From: Cryobacterium sp. Y29
GTDB lineage: Bacteria > Actinomycetota > Actinomycetes > Actinomycetales > Microbacteriaceae
Reading direction: 5' to 3'
Length of the DNA stretch: 64,000 nt
Assembly (NCBI RefSeq): GCF_002929825.1
Contig: NZ_PJJN01000034.1
Span: forward strand, 62,001-126,000
The position numbers were made by a program, and so were the translations under genes. The notes under the pieces were generated by a model. That model saw nothing but the letters and a program-made list of their open reading frames with translations. It made no database searches and was not told the origin of the DNA. Within the stretch, counting starts at the first letter, position 1. Every line of letters begins with the position of its first letter. This document shows positions 28,211-36,840 of this stretch, one piece after another.

Positions 28211-29156
28211 CGCTGTTCCTCAGGCGGCGGCTCCGCTGGAGCCGCCCGTTCCCACCAAGAAGCCGGTCAAAACGACCGGCCTGCACATCGGCGAGGCCGC
28301 ACCAGGCTGCGCGAAGGTCGATCCAATTCTCGTCGTCGATAACGTGCGGCGTACCTTCGGCGGCCTCACCGCCGTTGATGTCGCCCACGTCGAGGTTCCG
28401 CGCGGCGCGATCACCGCGCTGATCGGCCCGAACGGCGCCGGCAAGACGACCCTGTTCAACTTGCTGACCGGTTTCGACAAGCCCGACGGCGGCAAGTGGA
28501 CCTTTGACGGCCGTTCCCTCGCCGGCGTTCCCGCGTATAAGGTCGCCCGCATGGGGCAGATTCGCACATTCCAACTCACCAAAGCCCTCGGGCTGCTGAC
28601 CGTCATGGACAACATGCTCCTCGGCGCCAAAGGTCAGACCGGCGAGAACATGTTCCGGGCCCTGATGCCGTTCCTCTGGCGCAACCAGGAGGAGGAGAAC
28701 CGGGCGAAAGCGCTCGACCTGCTCACCAGGTTCAAGCTCGACACCAAGAAAAACGACTACGCGGCGAGCCTCTCCGGCGGGCAGCGCAAGCTTCTTGAAA
28801 TGGCCCGGGCGCTCATGAGCGACCCGACTCTGGTGATGCTCGACGAACCGATGGCCGGCGTCAACCCCGCACTGACCCAATCGCTGCTCGATCACATTCT
28901 CAACCTCAAGTCCCAGGGCATGACCGTTCTGTTCGTCGAGCACGACATGCACATGGTGCGCCACATCGCCGACTGGGTGATCGTGATGGCCGAGGGCAAG
29001 GTTGTCGCGGAGGGAGACCCGCACGAGGTCATGCAGAACCCAGCCGTGATCGACGCCTACCTGGGGCAGCACCACGACGAAGACATTGGGGTAGACCCCG
29101 ATGCCGAGACCGAGCACGTGTCAGCCATAAAGGAGTTGCTCGATGACGAACGCTAA
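28200..29156 (+). CDS. livG: LivG-type ABC transporter ATP-binding protein
   Basis: The 318-residue ATPase has Walker A GPNGAGKTTLFNLLTGF, signature SLSGGQRKLLEMARAL, Walker B LVMLDEPMAGVNP and the C-terminal BCA_ABC_TP segment ending near the H-loop VEHDMHMV. A Pro/Ala-rich N-terminal extension of about 45 residues precedes the domain and is unusual for LivG. The likely start is TTG 28200 with AAAGGAG upstream, overlapping the livM end by 11 bp. A C-terminal tail of about 30 acidic residues is also extra. Confidence 0.94.
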   Translation: MSANAVPQAAAPLEPPVPTKKPVKTTGLHIGEAAPGCAKVDPILVVDNVRRTFGGLTAVDVAHVEVPRGAITALIGPNGAGKTTLFNLLTGFDKPDGGKWTFDGRSLAGVPAYKVARMGQIRTFQLTKALGLLTVMDNMLLGAKGQTGENMFRALMPFLWRNQEEENRAKALDLLTRFKLDTKKNDYAASLSGGQRKLLEMARALMSDPTLVMLDEPMAGVNPALTQSLLDHILNLKSQGMTVLFVEHDMHMVRHIADWVIVMAEGKVVAEGDPHEVMQNPAVIDAYLGQHHDEDIGVDPDAETEHVSAIKELLDDER

Positions 29157-29910
29157 CCCGCTGGCCGTGCCGGCTCCAACCGAGACCCGCGACGCTGTCG
29201 TCGAGGTCAAGAACGTCACCGCCGGTTACGTGACCGGTGTGAACATTCTCAACTCCTGTTCACTCACCGCCTACGACGGTGAGCTCATCGGCATCATCGG
29301 CCCGAACGGTGCCGGCAAGTCGACGCTGCTCAAGTCGATCTTCGGCCAGGTCAAGGTGCGCGACGGCGAAATTCTGCTGCGCGGCAACAACATCACCAAC
29401 CTCAAGGCCAACAAGCTGGTCGCGCAGGGCGTCGGTTTCGTGCCACAAAACAACAACGTGTTTCCCACCCTGACCATTCGCGAAAACCTCGAGATGGGCA
29501 TATTTCAAAAGCCCAAGGGGCTCGTCGAACGACTCGAATTCGTCACCGAGATCTTTCCCGAGCTTCGTAAGCGCATGTCCCAACGCGCGGGATCGCTCTC
29601 GGGTGGGGAACGCCAGATGGTCGCCATGAGCCGTGCGCTCATGATGGGTCCACACGTGCTGCTGCTCGACGAACCGAGCGCCGGCCTCTCCCCGGTACGC
29701 CAGGACGAAGCATTCCTGCGGGTGAAGGAGATCAACAAGGCCGGCGTGACCACGATCATGGTCGAGCAGAACGCACGTCGTTGCCTGCAGATCTGCGACC
29801 GCGGCTATGTGCTCGATCAGGGCCGGGATGCGTACACCGGCACCGGACGTGAGCTTTTGAATGACCCCAAGGTGATCGGCCTGTACCTGGGAACCCTCGG
29901 GCAGGACTAG
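29143..29910 (+). CDS. livF: LivF-type ABC transporter ATP-binding protein
   Basis: The 255-residue second ATPase overlaps livG by 14 bp. It has Walker A GPNGAGKSTLLKSIFG, the Q-loop VPQNNNVFPTLTIRENLEMG (PQ-motif), signature SLSGGERQMVAMSRALM, Walker B VLLLDEPSAGLSP and H-loop MVEQNARRCL. It heterodimerises with LivG to power transport. It is the last gene of the operon, followed by a weak inverted repeat. Confidence 0.95.
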   Translation: MTNANPLAVPAPTETRDAVVEVKNVTAGYVTGVNILNSCSLTAYDGELIGIIGPNGAGKSTLLKSIFGQVKVRDGEILLRGNNITNLKANKLVAQGVGFVPQNNNVFPTLTIRENLEMGIFQKPKGLVERLEFVTEIFPELRKRMSQRAGSLSGGERQMVAMSRALMMGPHVLLLDEPSAGLSPVRQDEAFLRVKEINKAGVTTIMVEQNARRCLQICDRGYVLDQGRDAYTGTGRELLNDPKVIGLYLGTLGQD

Positions 29911-29913
29911 AGC

Positions 29914-29954
29914 ATGACTCCAAACCGGCGGGGTCGGGGTCCGGGCGGAGTCAT
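29914..29954 (+). terminator. Possible terminator/inverted repeat after livF
   Basis: ATGACTCC (29914-29921) pairs with GGAGTCAT (29947-29954) around a G-rich loop of about 25 nt, 4 bp past the livF stop. There is no T-tract, so an intrinsic terminator is uncertain. Confidence 0.35.
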
Positions 29955-30040
29955 CCGCCGCGCCATCGCGATCTGGTTGGAGCCGTGAGGAGACACGCTT
30001 TGGCGGGGTGCCCCGGTTGCCAGGTGTCGGACGGCCCGGG

Positions 30041-30514
30041 TCACCAGCGGCGAGCTGAGGAGGCGGAGATGATCGTGAGCAGCGCGTCACGCATCGCATC
30101 CACGTTCTCGAGCTCGGGAAAGAGGTCGGCCTCGAGCGTGCGGGACTTCTCCCAGACGGCGGCGCCGGCATCCGTTCTGACCACGGAGTGTCGTCGGGCG
30201 TCGCGCTCGTCCCGGGTGCGCTCGACGTAGCCCTCGCGCTCGAGTCGTTCGAGGGTGCGGGACATGGTCTGCGCCTGCACGCGGGCGGCATGTGCGAGTT
30301 CGGTCTGGCTGAGCGGCCCCGGGCCGAGCAGGTGCAGTACGATCATGCCGGCGTGGGTGAGTCCCAGCTGATCCAGCGCCTCCACCCAGGCGTGTTCGAC
30401 CAGCCGCGCGGCGGTCGAAAGCAGGCGTCCGGTCGGCCAGCAGGCCAGGGACTCCTGCACGGGCGCCGGTCTCGGCTCCTGCTCCGCTGGGGGTTCCGGA
30501 TCAGGTGTAGTCAT
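30041..30514 (-). CDS. MarR-family transcriptional regulator
   Basis: The 157-residue protein has the MarR winged-helix core: HAWVEALDQLGLTHAGMIVLHLL, PLSQTELAHAARVQAQTMSRTLERLEREG (recognition helix), and the wing VERTRDERDARRHSVVRTDAG. The first 25 residues are proline-rich and poorly conserved. It is divergent from the TspO-like and DHA2 transporter genes, with a perfect 12-bp palindrome in the 57-bp gap. By analogy with other MarR systems it probably represses that pair and responds to a small ligand or drug. Confidence 0.9.
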   Translation of the reverse strand: MTTPDPEPPAEQEPRPAPVQESLACWPTGRLLSTAARLVEHAWVEALDQLGLTHAGMIVLHLLGPGPLSQTELAHAARVQAQTMSRTLERLEREGYVERTRDERDARRHSVVRTDAGAAVWEKSRTLEADLFPELENVDAMRDALLTIISASSARRW

Positions 30515-30543
30515 GCCCCTAATCTAGTGCTAGCGTCAACTAA

Positions 30544-30555
30544 TCAGCTAGCTGA
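30544..30555. promoter_or_regulatory. Candidate MarR operator palindrome
   Basis: TCAGCTAGCTGA is a perfect 12-bp palindrome centred in the divergent gap, 5 bp before the AGGAG ribosome site of the TspO-like gene. Nearby CTAGTGCTAGC and GACTAGTAGG repeat the CTAG core. Position and symmetry fit a MarR-type site that would block transcription of the transporter genes. Confidence 0.6.
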
Positions 30556-30571
30556 CTAGTAGGAGACTGAG

Positions 30572-31381
30572 ATGAAACTAAGCAGCGATCGTCTGCGCCA
30601 GACCGTGGTGCTGGCCAGTGCGATCCTGGCCATCATGGGATCGTTCATCGGTTCGGGCGCCGCCGGTGGAACCCCGATCCAGAACGCGTCGGGCGGGGCC
30701 CTGGCCGCCGATGCGACCTTGATCGCCCCCGCCGGCCCGGCATTTGGCATCTGGACGTTGATCTACCTCGGCCTCATCGCCTACGCCATCTGGCAGTTCC
30801 TGCCGGCGCAGACAACGGATGCCCGGCAGCGCGCCCTTGGCTACCCGGTCGCCGCGTCGCTGGTCCTGAACGCGGCCTGGATCCTCAGCATCCAATTCGA
30901 TCTGCTCGTACTCAGCGTCCCCGTGATCGTGCTGCTCCTGGCCGTGCTTGTCCGGGCGTTCCAGCTCACCGTCGCCTCGCGGCCGAAGGACCTGGTCGAG
31001 ACGATCGTCGCCGACGGCACGATCGGCCTGTACCTGGGCTGGGTCAGCATCGCCACCGCGGCGAACGTGACGGCCGTGCTCGTCGCCAGCGGCTTCGGCG
31101 GCTTCGGCATCAGCGCGGATGTCTGGGCAGTCGGGGTGATCGCGGTGGCCGGTCTGGTCGGCGTACTGATCGCTTTCTCCGGGCGTGGCCGGCTCGCCCC
31201 CTCCGCGTCCCTCTGCTGGGGACTCGCCTGGGTCGCCGTCGCCCGCCTCACCGGAACCCTTCTCTCGACCCCGACCGCGATCGCGGCCCTCGTCGCGGTG
31301 ATTGTCATTCTCACCATCACCATCACCATTCGCATCCGAAGCTCCTCGCCCACATCAAAGCGAGGACTGGTACCCGCATGA
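30572..31381 (+). CDS. TspO/MBR-like (tryptophan-rich sensory type) membrane protein
   Basis: The 269-residue protein has about eight membrane segments. The pattern AFGIWTLIYLGLIAYAIWQFLP, then AAWILSIQFDLLVLSVPVIVLLL and VSIATAANVTA, resembles the TspO/MBR family, but the protein is longer than the usual 160 residues and the C-terminal half is extra. TspO proteins bind porphyrins and lipophilic ligands. The start ATG has AGGAG 6 nt upstream. Its stop overlaps the DHA2 gene (ATGA), so the two are coupled and probably controlled by the divergent MarR. Confidence 0.6.
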   Translation: MKLSSDRLRQTVVLASAILAIMGSFIGSGAAGGTPIQNASGGALAADATLIAPAGPAFGIWTLIYLGLIAYAIWQFLPAQTTDARQRALGYPVAASLVLNAAWILSIQFDLLVLSVPVIVLLLAVLVRAFQLTVASRPKDLVETIVADGTIGLYLGWVSIATAANVTAVLVASGFGGFGISADVWAVGVIAVAGLVGVLIAFSGRGRLAPSASLCWGLAWVAVARLTGTLLSTPTAIAALVAVIVILTITITIRIRSSSPTSKRGLVPA

Positions 31382-33027
31382 CCAGCACCGCCCCCTCGGC
31401 CCGCCGCCGCTGGGCCGGCCTCGTCTTCATCAGCGTCGCGGTCGCCCTGATCATCGTCGACTCCACGATCATCAACGTCGCCATCCCCTCGATCGTGGAC
31501 GACCTGGGCATCACATCGACCCAGGTGCAGTGGGTGCAGGAGAGCTACACGCTCGTCTTCGCCGCGCTCCTGCTCGTGTTCGGCACGCTCGCCGACCGCT
31601 TCGGGCGCCGCCGCCTCCTAGTGCTCGGCGTGATCGTCTTCGCCACGGCGTCCGTCTTCGCCGCGTTCTCCCAGTCGGGCGACCTGCTGATCCTGTCCCG
31701 GCTGATCCAGGGCGTCGGCGGCGCGATGGTGCTGCCGACCACCCTGTCGATCATCAACGCCACCTTCCGTGGCCGGGACCGCGGCATCGCGTTCGCGATC
31801 TGGGGCTCGACCATCGGTGGCATGGTGGCCGTCGGCCCGCTGCTCGGCGGCTGGCTCACCACCTACTTCTCCTGGCGCTGGGCGTTCGGCATCAACGTGC
31901 CCCTCGGCATCGTCATCATCATCGGCGTGCTGGTCTACGTGGTCGAATCCCGGGATGCCGGGGAGCCTCGACGCCTCGACGTGGTCGGCGCCATCCTCTC
32001 GGTCATCACCAGCGCCTCGCTCGTCTTCGGGCTGATCGAGGGCCGCACCTACGGCTGGTGGCTCACCAACAACGCCCCGACGGTCGGCGACTGGACCTGG
32101 CCGTACTCATGGTCGGTTATCCCGTTCGTCTTCCTGCTCACCATCGTTTGCGGGATCGCCTTCGTCTCCTGGGGGCGCTACCGGCAGCGGGCCGGCCAGA
32201 CCACCCTGCTCGCCTTCTCCCTGTTCGCTATCCCCTCGTTCCGCAACGGTAACATCGCCGCCATGATCGTGTCGCTCGGCGAATTCGGCATCATCCTCTC
32301 GCTGCCGCTCTGGTTGCAGAACGTGCTCGGCTATGACGCCCTGCAGACCGGTTTCGTGCTGCTCGCCCTCGCGGTGGGATCGTTCGTGGCCAGCGGGCTC
32401 TCGGGCGCGTTCGGCAACAAGACCTCGCCGGAGACGATCGTGCGCCTGGGCATCGTCGCGGAAATCATCGGTGTCACCGGGCTCGGCATCGTCATCACCG
32501 CGGAAGCCACCTGGCTATCGGTCGTGCCGTTCCTGTTCGTCTACGGGATCGGCGTCGGCCTGGCCACCGCGCAACTGACCGGCGTGGTGCTCAAGGACGT
32601 CCCTGTGGCGCAGAGCGGCCAGGGCTCCGGCACCTCCAGCACCGCCCGGCAGATCGGGTCCGCGCTCGGAATCGCGGTGCTCGGCACGGTGCTGTTCACC
32701 GCGGTCGGCGCATCGCTCGACGCGAAGTTGTCCTCCGTGCCGGGCTTACCGGCCCAGACCCAGACCCAGATCGTCGACGCGGTCGTGAACAGTGCCGGCT
32801 CCGCAATTCCGGCTCTCGAGGCGCAGAGCCCGGCTGTGGCGGATGCCGCGCGGGAGGCCTTCAGCGACGGTACCCGGTACTCGGCCTTCGCCGCGGCCGG
32901 GTTTCACGTACTCGGCTTCCTGGCGACGCTGCGGCTCTCCGGAACGGCGCCGCACCACGAGCAGCGCGAAGAAGAAGCGGCCGGCGCAAGCGTCACCGCC
33001 GCCCGGACGTCGGAAGAGCCGGTCTAG
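31378..33027 (+). CDS. DHA2-family MFS drug transporter
   Basis: The 549-residue, 14-segment MFS protein has DHA2 motifs: VALIIVDSTIINVAIPSI (motif D), GTLADRFGRRRLLVLGV (motif A), SRLIQGVGGAMVLPTTLSII, GSTIGGMVAVGPLLGGWLTT (motif C) and VAQSGQGSGTSSTARQIGSALG. This family exports cationic drugs, antibiotics or dyes using the proton gradient. Translational coupling to the TspO-like gene and a divergent MarR suggest an inducible efflux unit. Confidence 0.93.
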   Translation: MTSTAPSARRRWAGLVFISVAVALIIVDSTIINVAIPSIVDDLGITSTQVQWVQESYTLVFAALLLVFGTLADRFGRRRLLVLGVIVFATASVFAAFSQSGDLLILSRLIQGVGGAMVLPTTLSIINATFRGRDRGIAFAIWGSTIGGMVAVGPLLGGWLTTYFSWRWAFGINVPLGIVIIIGVLVYVVESRDAGEPRRLDVVGAILSVITSASLVFGLIEGRTYGWWLTNNAPTVGDWTWPYSWSVIPFVFLLTIVCGIAFVSWGRYRQRAGQTTLLAFSLFAIPSFRNGNIAAMIVSLGEFGIILSLPLWLQNVLGYDALQTGFVLLALAVGSFVASGLSGAFGNKTSPETIVRLGIVAEIIGVTGLGIVITAEATWLSVVPFLFVYGIGVGLATAQLTGVVLKDVPVAQSGQGSGTSSTARQIGSALGIAVLGTVLFTAVGASLDAKLSSVPGLPAQTQTQIVDAVVNSAGSAIPALEAQSPAVADAAREAFSDGTRYSAFAAAGFHVLGFLATLRLSGTAPHHEQREEEAAGASVTAARTSEEPV

Positions 33028-33114
33028 GGCCTGTTTCTCATAGCCTGGCGAGGGTTCTTGGCAGAAATTCTGGCATATGTCTCGTACTGGCATGGTGACG
33101 CCCGCGCGCATGGA

Positions 33115-33144
33115 GAAGGGCCCCGGCAGAACCCGGGGCCCTTC
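33115..33144 (-). terminator. Perfect GC-rich hairpin between convergent genes
   Basis: A 12-bp perfect stem (GAAGGGCCCCGG / CCGGGGCCCTTC) with a 6-nt loop lies 17 bp after the stop of the binding-protein gene and 88 bp after the MFS stop. T-runs are lacking, but the stem is very stable and could end both convergent transcripts. Confidence 0.7.
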
Positions 33145-33160
33145 AGGTCAGGCAGTCGAG

Positions 33161-34465
33161 CTAGTTGGTGCGGGAGTACTTGTTTTCTGCATCGAACTTG
33201 TAGATGCCGATGGTTGCACCGGTGGGGTCGCCGTTCTCATCAAACGTGATCGGACCAGAGAAGCCGTCATAGTCGACTTGCTCACCGGCCTTGAGCGCTG
33301 CAGCAGCGGCCTTGAAGTCGGTGACCTTGGTGCCATCGCCGGTTCCGCCGGAGACCTGACGCAGATAGCTCGCAATCGACTTACCCGTCACGTCCTGGCC
33401 CGCGTAGGCGGCCAGGGCGATCAGAACGACAGCGTCATACGACTCGGCAGCATAGCTGAAGTCGGTCAGCTGCGGGTCGATTTCGAGCAGGCGCTTGGTG
33501 AAGTCACCGAGCGATGCGGTATCGAGGCCTGGCAACGTGCCTTGGGCACCTTCGATGAGGCCGGCCGCGAAGTCGGCGCTGTAGTCGGAGACGTTTCCGT
33601 CGACGAGGTACAGCTTGTCGCCCGCGAAGCCCGAGGCGACCAGGTCGGGAACGATGACCTTGGCCTGGTCGAACGTGATCAGGGCAATCGCGTCGGGATC
33701 CTGAGCCGTGACTTCGGCGATCTGAGCGGTGAAGTTCGGGTCGCCTTCGTTGAACAAGGCAGTCGCGACGACCTCGCCGCCGCCGGCGGTGAATGCATCA
33801 CTGACGTACTTGGCCAGACCGGTTCCGTAGGCATCGTTCAGCACGATCAGGCCAAGGGTGGCGTTTCCATCGTCGGCAATCAGGTTGCCCAGCACTTCAC
33901 CCTGCAGTACATCGGAGGGCGCCGTACGCCAGTACAGACCGTTATCGGCGTACGTGGTGAATGCGTCCGAGGTGTTGGCCGGGGAGAACTGCACGACACC
34001 GGCACCGGTGATTTGGTCGATCACGGTCTTGGACACACCCGATGAGGCTGCACCAACGATGGCCGAGACGTCCTGGGACAGCAGGTCGGTCACGGAGACG
34101 GTGGCGGTGTCGGTCGTGGTGTCGCCCGAGTCGCGGAAGATCGCATCGATGTTGATGCCGAGGCCAGCCGCGTTGATGTCGTTGATAGCGAGCTGAACGC
34201 CTGCTTCTTCGGGCGGGCCGAGGAAGGCCAGTCCACCACTCTGCGGGAGGATAGTGCCGATCTTCAGGGAGAGATCACGATCACCAGCCTTGACCGGCTG
34301 GAAGTCTGCAGCAGAATCCGCAGTGGGAGCTGCTGATTCCGCGGGCGCCGTAGCAGCACCATTGCTGCAGCCGGTGAGCAAGAGGGCGCTCACGCCGATG
34401 AGGGCGACACCGGTAACGAGGGTATGAACTGAGCGGGAGGCCGAGGCCTTCGCGAAAACGCTCAT
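33161..34465 (-). CDS. Branched-chain amino-acid type ABC substrate-binding lipoprotein
   Basis: The 434-residue protein has a lipoprotein signal (ALIGVSALLLTGCSNG, lipidated Cys near residue 33), an Ala/Ser/Thr linker, and a type I periplasmic binding fold of the LivJ/K family (IGTILPQSGGLAFLGPPEEAGVQLAINDIN and VSAIVGAASSGVSKTVIDQIT, then AESYDAVVLIALAAYAG). It is the only full-length binding protein near livHMGF, whose operon lacks one. It is therefore the likely partner despite lying 3.3 kb away on the opposite strand. Confidence 0.92.
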   Translation of the reverse strand: MSVFAKASASRSVHTLVTGVALIGVSALLLTGCSNGAATAPAESAAPTADSAADFQPVKAGDRDLSLKIGTILPQSGGLAFLGPPEEAGVQLAINDINAAGLGINIDAIFRDSGDTTTDTATVSVTDLLSQDVSAIVGAASSGVSKTVIDQITGAGVVQFSPANTSDAFTTYADNGLYWRTAPSDVLQGEVLGNLIADDGNATLGLIVLNDAYGTGLAKYVSDAFTAGGGEVVATALFNEGDPNFTAQIAEVTAQDPDAIALITFDQAKVIVPDLVASGFAGDKLYLVDGNVSDYSADFAAGLIEGAQGTLPGLDTASLGDFTKRLLEIDPQLTDFSYAAESYDAVVLIALAAYAGQDVTGKSIASYLRQVSGGTGDGTKVTDFKAAAAALKAGEQVDYDGFSGPITFDENGDPTGATIGIYKFDAENKYSRTN

Positions 34466-34591
34466 GTTGCTCCTTGATTGATAAAGGGGGTAAGACTGGT
34501 CAGCCGATTGACTGCCGTGGTGTCAGAGTAAGCAATCAAAGGCCCGGAAACCTACCCCTTCATGGGAGAACTTGGTAAAGCGACCAAATCG

Positions 34592-35317
34592 TTACGAACG
34601 GCGGCCGGTCATCCCTTGATAATCGATGATCTGGTTCTGCGTCAGGGCAAAAACACACTCTCCCCAGGACGCGCACACGGCGGTTCCCGAAACCACCCGG
34701 GGCCAGCCCGCTTCGAGCGAGGCGCCACCATCGTCCGCGGTGATGACGAAGGCCAGGGCTGCCGTGGTGACCCCGTCATAGGCTTCCGCACCGCCAGCCG
34801 TGGCCGTCAGCCCTGGGTCGGCGGTCTTCAGCCGGGCAGTGAACTCCTCGTCGGCGGCAAGCGCGGTTCCCCCGTTGGCAAAGTCGATGAGGGCCACGAT
34901 GGCGGTGTTGCCAGCAAAACTGTCAACATCCTCTGGCAGTGCTGTCGTTGCGTCCCACAGCACCAGGTCGACGCCGCGCGCCGTGAGGTCGGCGTAGGCG
35001 GCGGCGAGGTCGCCGTCGGAGTTGCGGTGGATGAGCTGCACGGGATGGGTGGGAGTGGTCTGGTCGGCGAGGATGTCGCGCACGGCGATTTCGGTGCCGG
35101 CTACCTGGGCCGCGCCGCTCGCGGCATTTTCACCGGTCATGGGAAACAGCGTGCCGATGCTCAGCGTGCCGTCGCCGGTCGGGCTAGTGCTGACGACCGG
35201 AGTTGGGATCGTGGTCGACGTGGTCGACGTGGTCGACGTGGCCGTCGGCGCAGCAGCACAGCCGGTCAGGGCCAGGGCAAGCAGAAAAAATACGGCGATC
35301 GTGGGGCGATGGGGCAT
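34592..35317 (-). CDS. Shortened LivJ/K-like binding lipoprotein
   Basis: This 241-residue lipoprotein (signal IAVFFLLALALTGCAAA, Cys near 20) aligns at both ends with the full-length binding protein encoded just downstream. LSIGTLFPMTGENAASGAAQ matches its N-lobe start, and TARLKTADPGLTATAGGAEAYD matches FTKRLLEIDPQLTDFSYAAESYD. About 150 residues of the middle are missing. A Thr/Ser linker after the lipobox is encoded by a GTCGACGTG repeat. The ATG at 35317, with GAGGATC upstream, is preferred over TTG 35329. It may be a functional reduced paralogue or a degraded copy; ligand binding is doubtful without the second-lobe segments. Confidence 0.7.
   Translation of the reverse strand: MPHRPTIAVFFLLALALTGCAAAPTATSTTSTTSTTIPTPVVSTSPTGDGTLSIGTLFPMTGENAASGAAQVAGTEIAVRDILADQTTPTHPVQLIHRNSDGDLAAAYADLTARGVDLVLWDATTALPEDVDSFAGNTAIVALIDFANGGTALAADEEFTARLKTADPGLTATAGGAEAYDGVTTAALAFVITADDGGASLEAGWPRVVSGTAVCASWGECVFALTQNQIIDYQGMTGRRS
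35214..35240 (-). repeat. 9-bp tandem repeat in a lipoprotein linker
   Basis: Three perfect copies of GTCGACGTG (plus strand) encode part of the Thr/Ser-rich linker TSTTSTTST just after the lipidated cysteine. Variable repeats of this kind are common in lipoprotein tethers. Confidence 0.85.
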
Positions 35318-35403
35318 GTGGATCCTCAAGTACTGAACTGAACTGGGCTGACGCGTGCGAGCTGACGGTTCAACGTATCGGCTGGCCGGCCCGTTCTTTG
35401 GGG

Positions 35404-36348
35404 CTAGGCGACTTCACGGATGCTGCGCCGGGGACTGCGACCGGAAGCCACCATGTCAACCGTCAAAATGATCAGGGCCACCCAGACCAGACCGAAGCCG
35501 ACCCAGCGTTCGAACGGCATTGCCTCGTTCAGAATGAACACGCCCACGAGGAACTGGAGCACCGGCGCCACGAATTGAATGAGCCCGAGCACGGTCAGCG
35601 GCAGCCGCCGCGCGGCCGCGGCGAACAGCAGCAGCGGCACCGCAGTGATGATCCCGGCCGCGAGCAGGCTGGCGGTGTGCCAGGGCGACACCGTGCCGAA
35701 GGTGATTCCGGAGAGTCCCGAGACGACAACGAGTTGCACGACGGCGACCGGAGCCAGCCACGCGGTCTCCAGGGTGAGGCCGGTGACGGCATCCACGCTC
35801 GGACCGACGCTCTTTTTGATCAGACCGTACAGCCCGAAGGAAAATGCGAGAATGAGCGAGATCCACGGCAGGGAACCGTATCCGACGGCGAGAACGACGA
35901 CGGCGAGACAGCTGACGACAATGGCCACCCACTGCAGCCGGCGCAAATTTTCCCGCAGCACGAAAACGCCGAGCAACACGGTCACGATCGGATTGATGAA
36001 GTAGCCCAAGGCCGCTTCGACGACGTGTCCGGTGGTCGCGGCGATCACGTAGGTCTGCCAGTTGATGAAAATGAAGACCCCGGCCAGGCCCATGGTCCAC
36101 ACCAGGCGCCGCTGCCGCAGTGCCCGCCCGAGCACCGTCCAGGTGCGGGTGACCGTGATGATCAGAGCGCAGAAGACGAGCGAAAACAGCACCCGCCAGG
36201 CCACGATTTCAAACGCGCCGGAGGGCGCGAGCAGTAGAAAGTAGAGCGGCAGCATACCCCAGAGGGCGTAGGAGAGACCACCGAAGATGAGGCCGGTACG
36301 GTACGTGGAATGAGCTGTCGTGCGGTCCGATGCGGCAGCATCCGTCAT
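35404..36348 (-). CDS. rarD: RarD-type EamA-family transporter
   Basis: The 314-residue protein has ten membrane segments in two EamA halves. It matches RarD: GLIFGGLSYALWGMLPLYFLLL, EIVAWRVLFSLVFCALI, NWQTYVIAATTGHVVEAALGYFINPIV and ALIQFVAPVLQFLVGVFI-like (GLIQFVAPVLQFLVGVF). RarD was named for chloramphenicol sensitivity, but its substrate is unknown. The start ATG 36348 with GGAG upstream is preferred; the open frame to 36399 runs into the groES terminator. Confidence 0.92.
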   Translation of the reverse strand: MTDAAASDRTTAHSTYRTGLIFGGLSYALWGMLPLYFLLLAPSGAFEIVAWRVLFSLVFCALIITVTRTWTVLGRALRQRRLVWTMGLAGVFIFINWQTYVIAATTGHVVEAALGYFINPIVTVLLGVFVLRENLRRLQWVAIVVSCLAVVVLAVGYGSLPWISLILAFSFGLYGLIKKSVGPSVDAVTGLTLETAWLAPVAVVQLVVVSGLSGITFGTVSPWHTASLLAAGIITAVPLLLFAAAARRLPLTVLGLIQFVAPVLQFLVGVFILNEAMPFERWVGFGLVWVALIILTVDMVASGRSPRRSIREVA

Positions 36349-36385
36349 GGTCTTCTCCTGCGGAACAAAAGTACACAAACAAAAA

Positions 36386-36412
36386 CTCCCGAACAGCAAT
36401 GCTATTCGGGAG
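36386..36412 (-). terminator. Intrinsic terminator after groES
   Basis: On the minus strand the arms CTCCCGAA and TTCGGGAG, extended by AGC/GCT in the loop region, form a long stem followed by TTTTTG. It lies 35 bp past the groES stop and just upstream of rarD, so groES is a separate transcript. Confidence 0.9.
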
Positions 36413-36446
36413 CTTCAGTCTAGAGACTAGGAGCGAAGAGAACTAC

Positions 36447-36743
36447 CTAGCGTACGACGACGGCGAGCACGTCGCGAGCGGAGAGAACCAGCAGGTCATC
36501 GCCACCGAACTTGACCTCGGTTCCACCGTACTTGGAGTAGATCACCTTGTCGCCGACGGCGATGTCGAGGGGGACGCGGTTGCCGTTGTCGTCAATGCGG
36601 CCGGGGCCGACTGCAACAACTTCGCCCTCCTGGGGCTTTTCCTTCGCGGTGTCAGGAATGACCAGACCTGATGCGGTGGTCTGCTCGGCGTCGACCTGCT
36701 TGATGACGATGCGATCCTCGAGCGGCTTGATGGAGACCGACAC
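36447..36743 (-). CDS. groES: GroES co-chaperonin
   Basis: The 98-residue protein is a standard 10-kDa chaperonin: [18 protein letters not shown], the mobile loop [19 protein letters not shown] (GroEL-binding region), [30 protein letters not shown] and the end [12 protein letters not shown]. The GTG at 36743, preceded by AAAGAGG, is the start. A frame open to 36824 would add non-homologous residues across the operators. No groEL follows; a terminator does. GroES acts as the lid of a GroEL encoded elsewhere. Two CIRCE-like sites upstream indicate HrcA control. Confidence 0.97.
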   Translation of the reverse strand: MSVSIKPLEDRIVIKQVDAEQTTASGLVIPDTAKEKPQEGEVVAVGPGRIDDNGNRVPLDIAVGDKVIYSKYGGTEVKFGGDDLLVLSARDVLAVVVR

Positions 36744-36768
36744 GGTTGACCTCTTTCTAAGATTTGGG

Positions 36769-36795
36769 TTAGCAGACTCCCAGCGAGAGTGCCAA
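36769..36795. promoter_or_regulatory. Second, degenerate CIRCE operator
   Basis: TTAGCAGAC-N9-GAGTGCCAA has the exact 9-9-9 CIRCE geometry. The left half differs from TTAGCACTC at two positions and the right half from GAGTGCTAA at one. It lies 25 bp upstream of the groES start codon. Confidence 0.7.
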
Positions 36796-36813
36796 GTGAA
36801 GTTTAGGGGGGTT

Positions 36814-36840
36814 CTGGCACTCACGCAACGTGAGTGCCAG
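36814..36840. promoter_or_regulatory. CIRCE operator (HrcA binding site)
   Basis: CTGGCACTC-N9-GAGTGCCAG is a perfectly symmetric 27-bp site matching the CIRCE consensus TTAGCACTC-N9-GAGTGCTAA in its core. HrcA repressor binds CIRCE and releases it on heat shock. It is 29 bp from the divergent methyltransferase start, so it may affect both genes. Confidence 0.9.
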
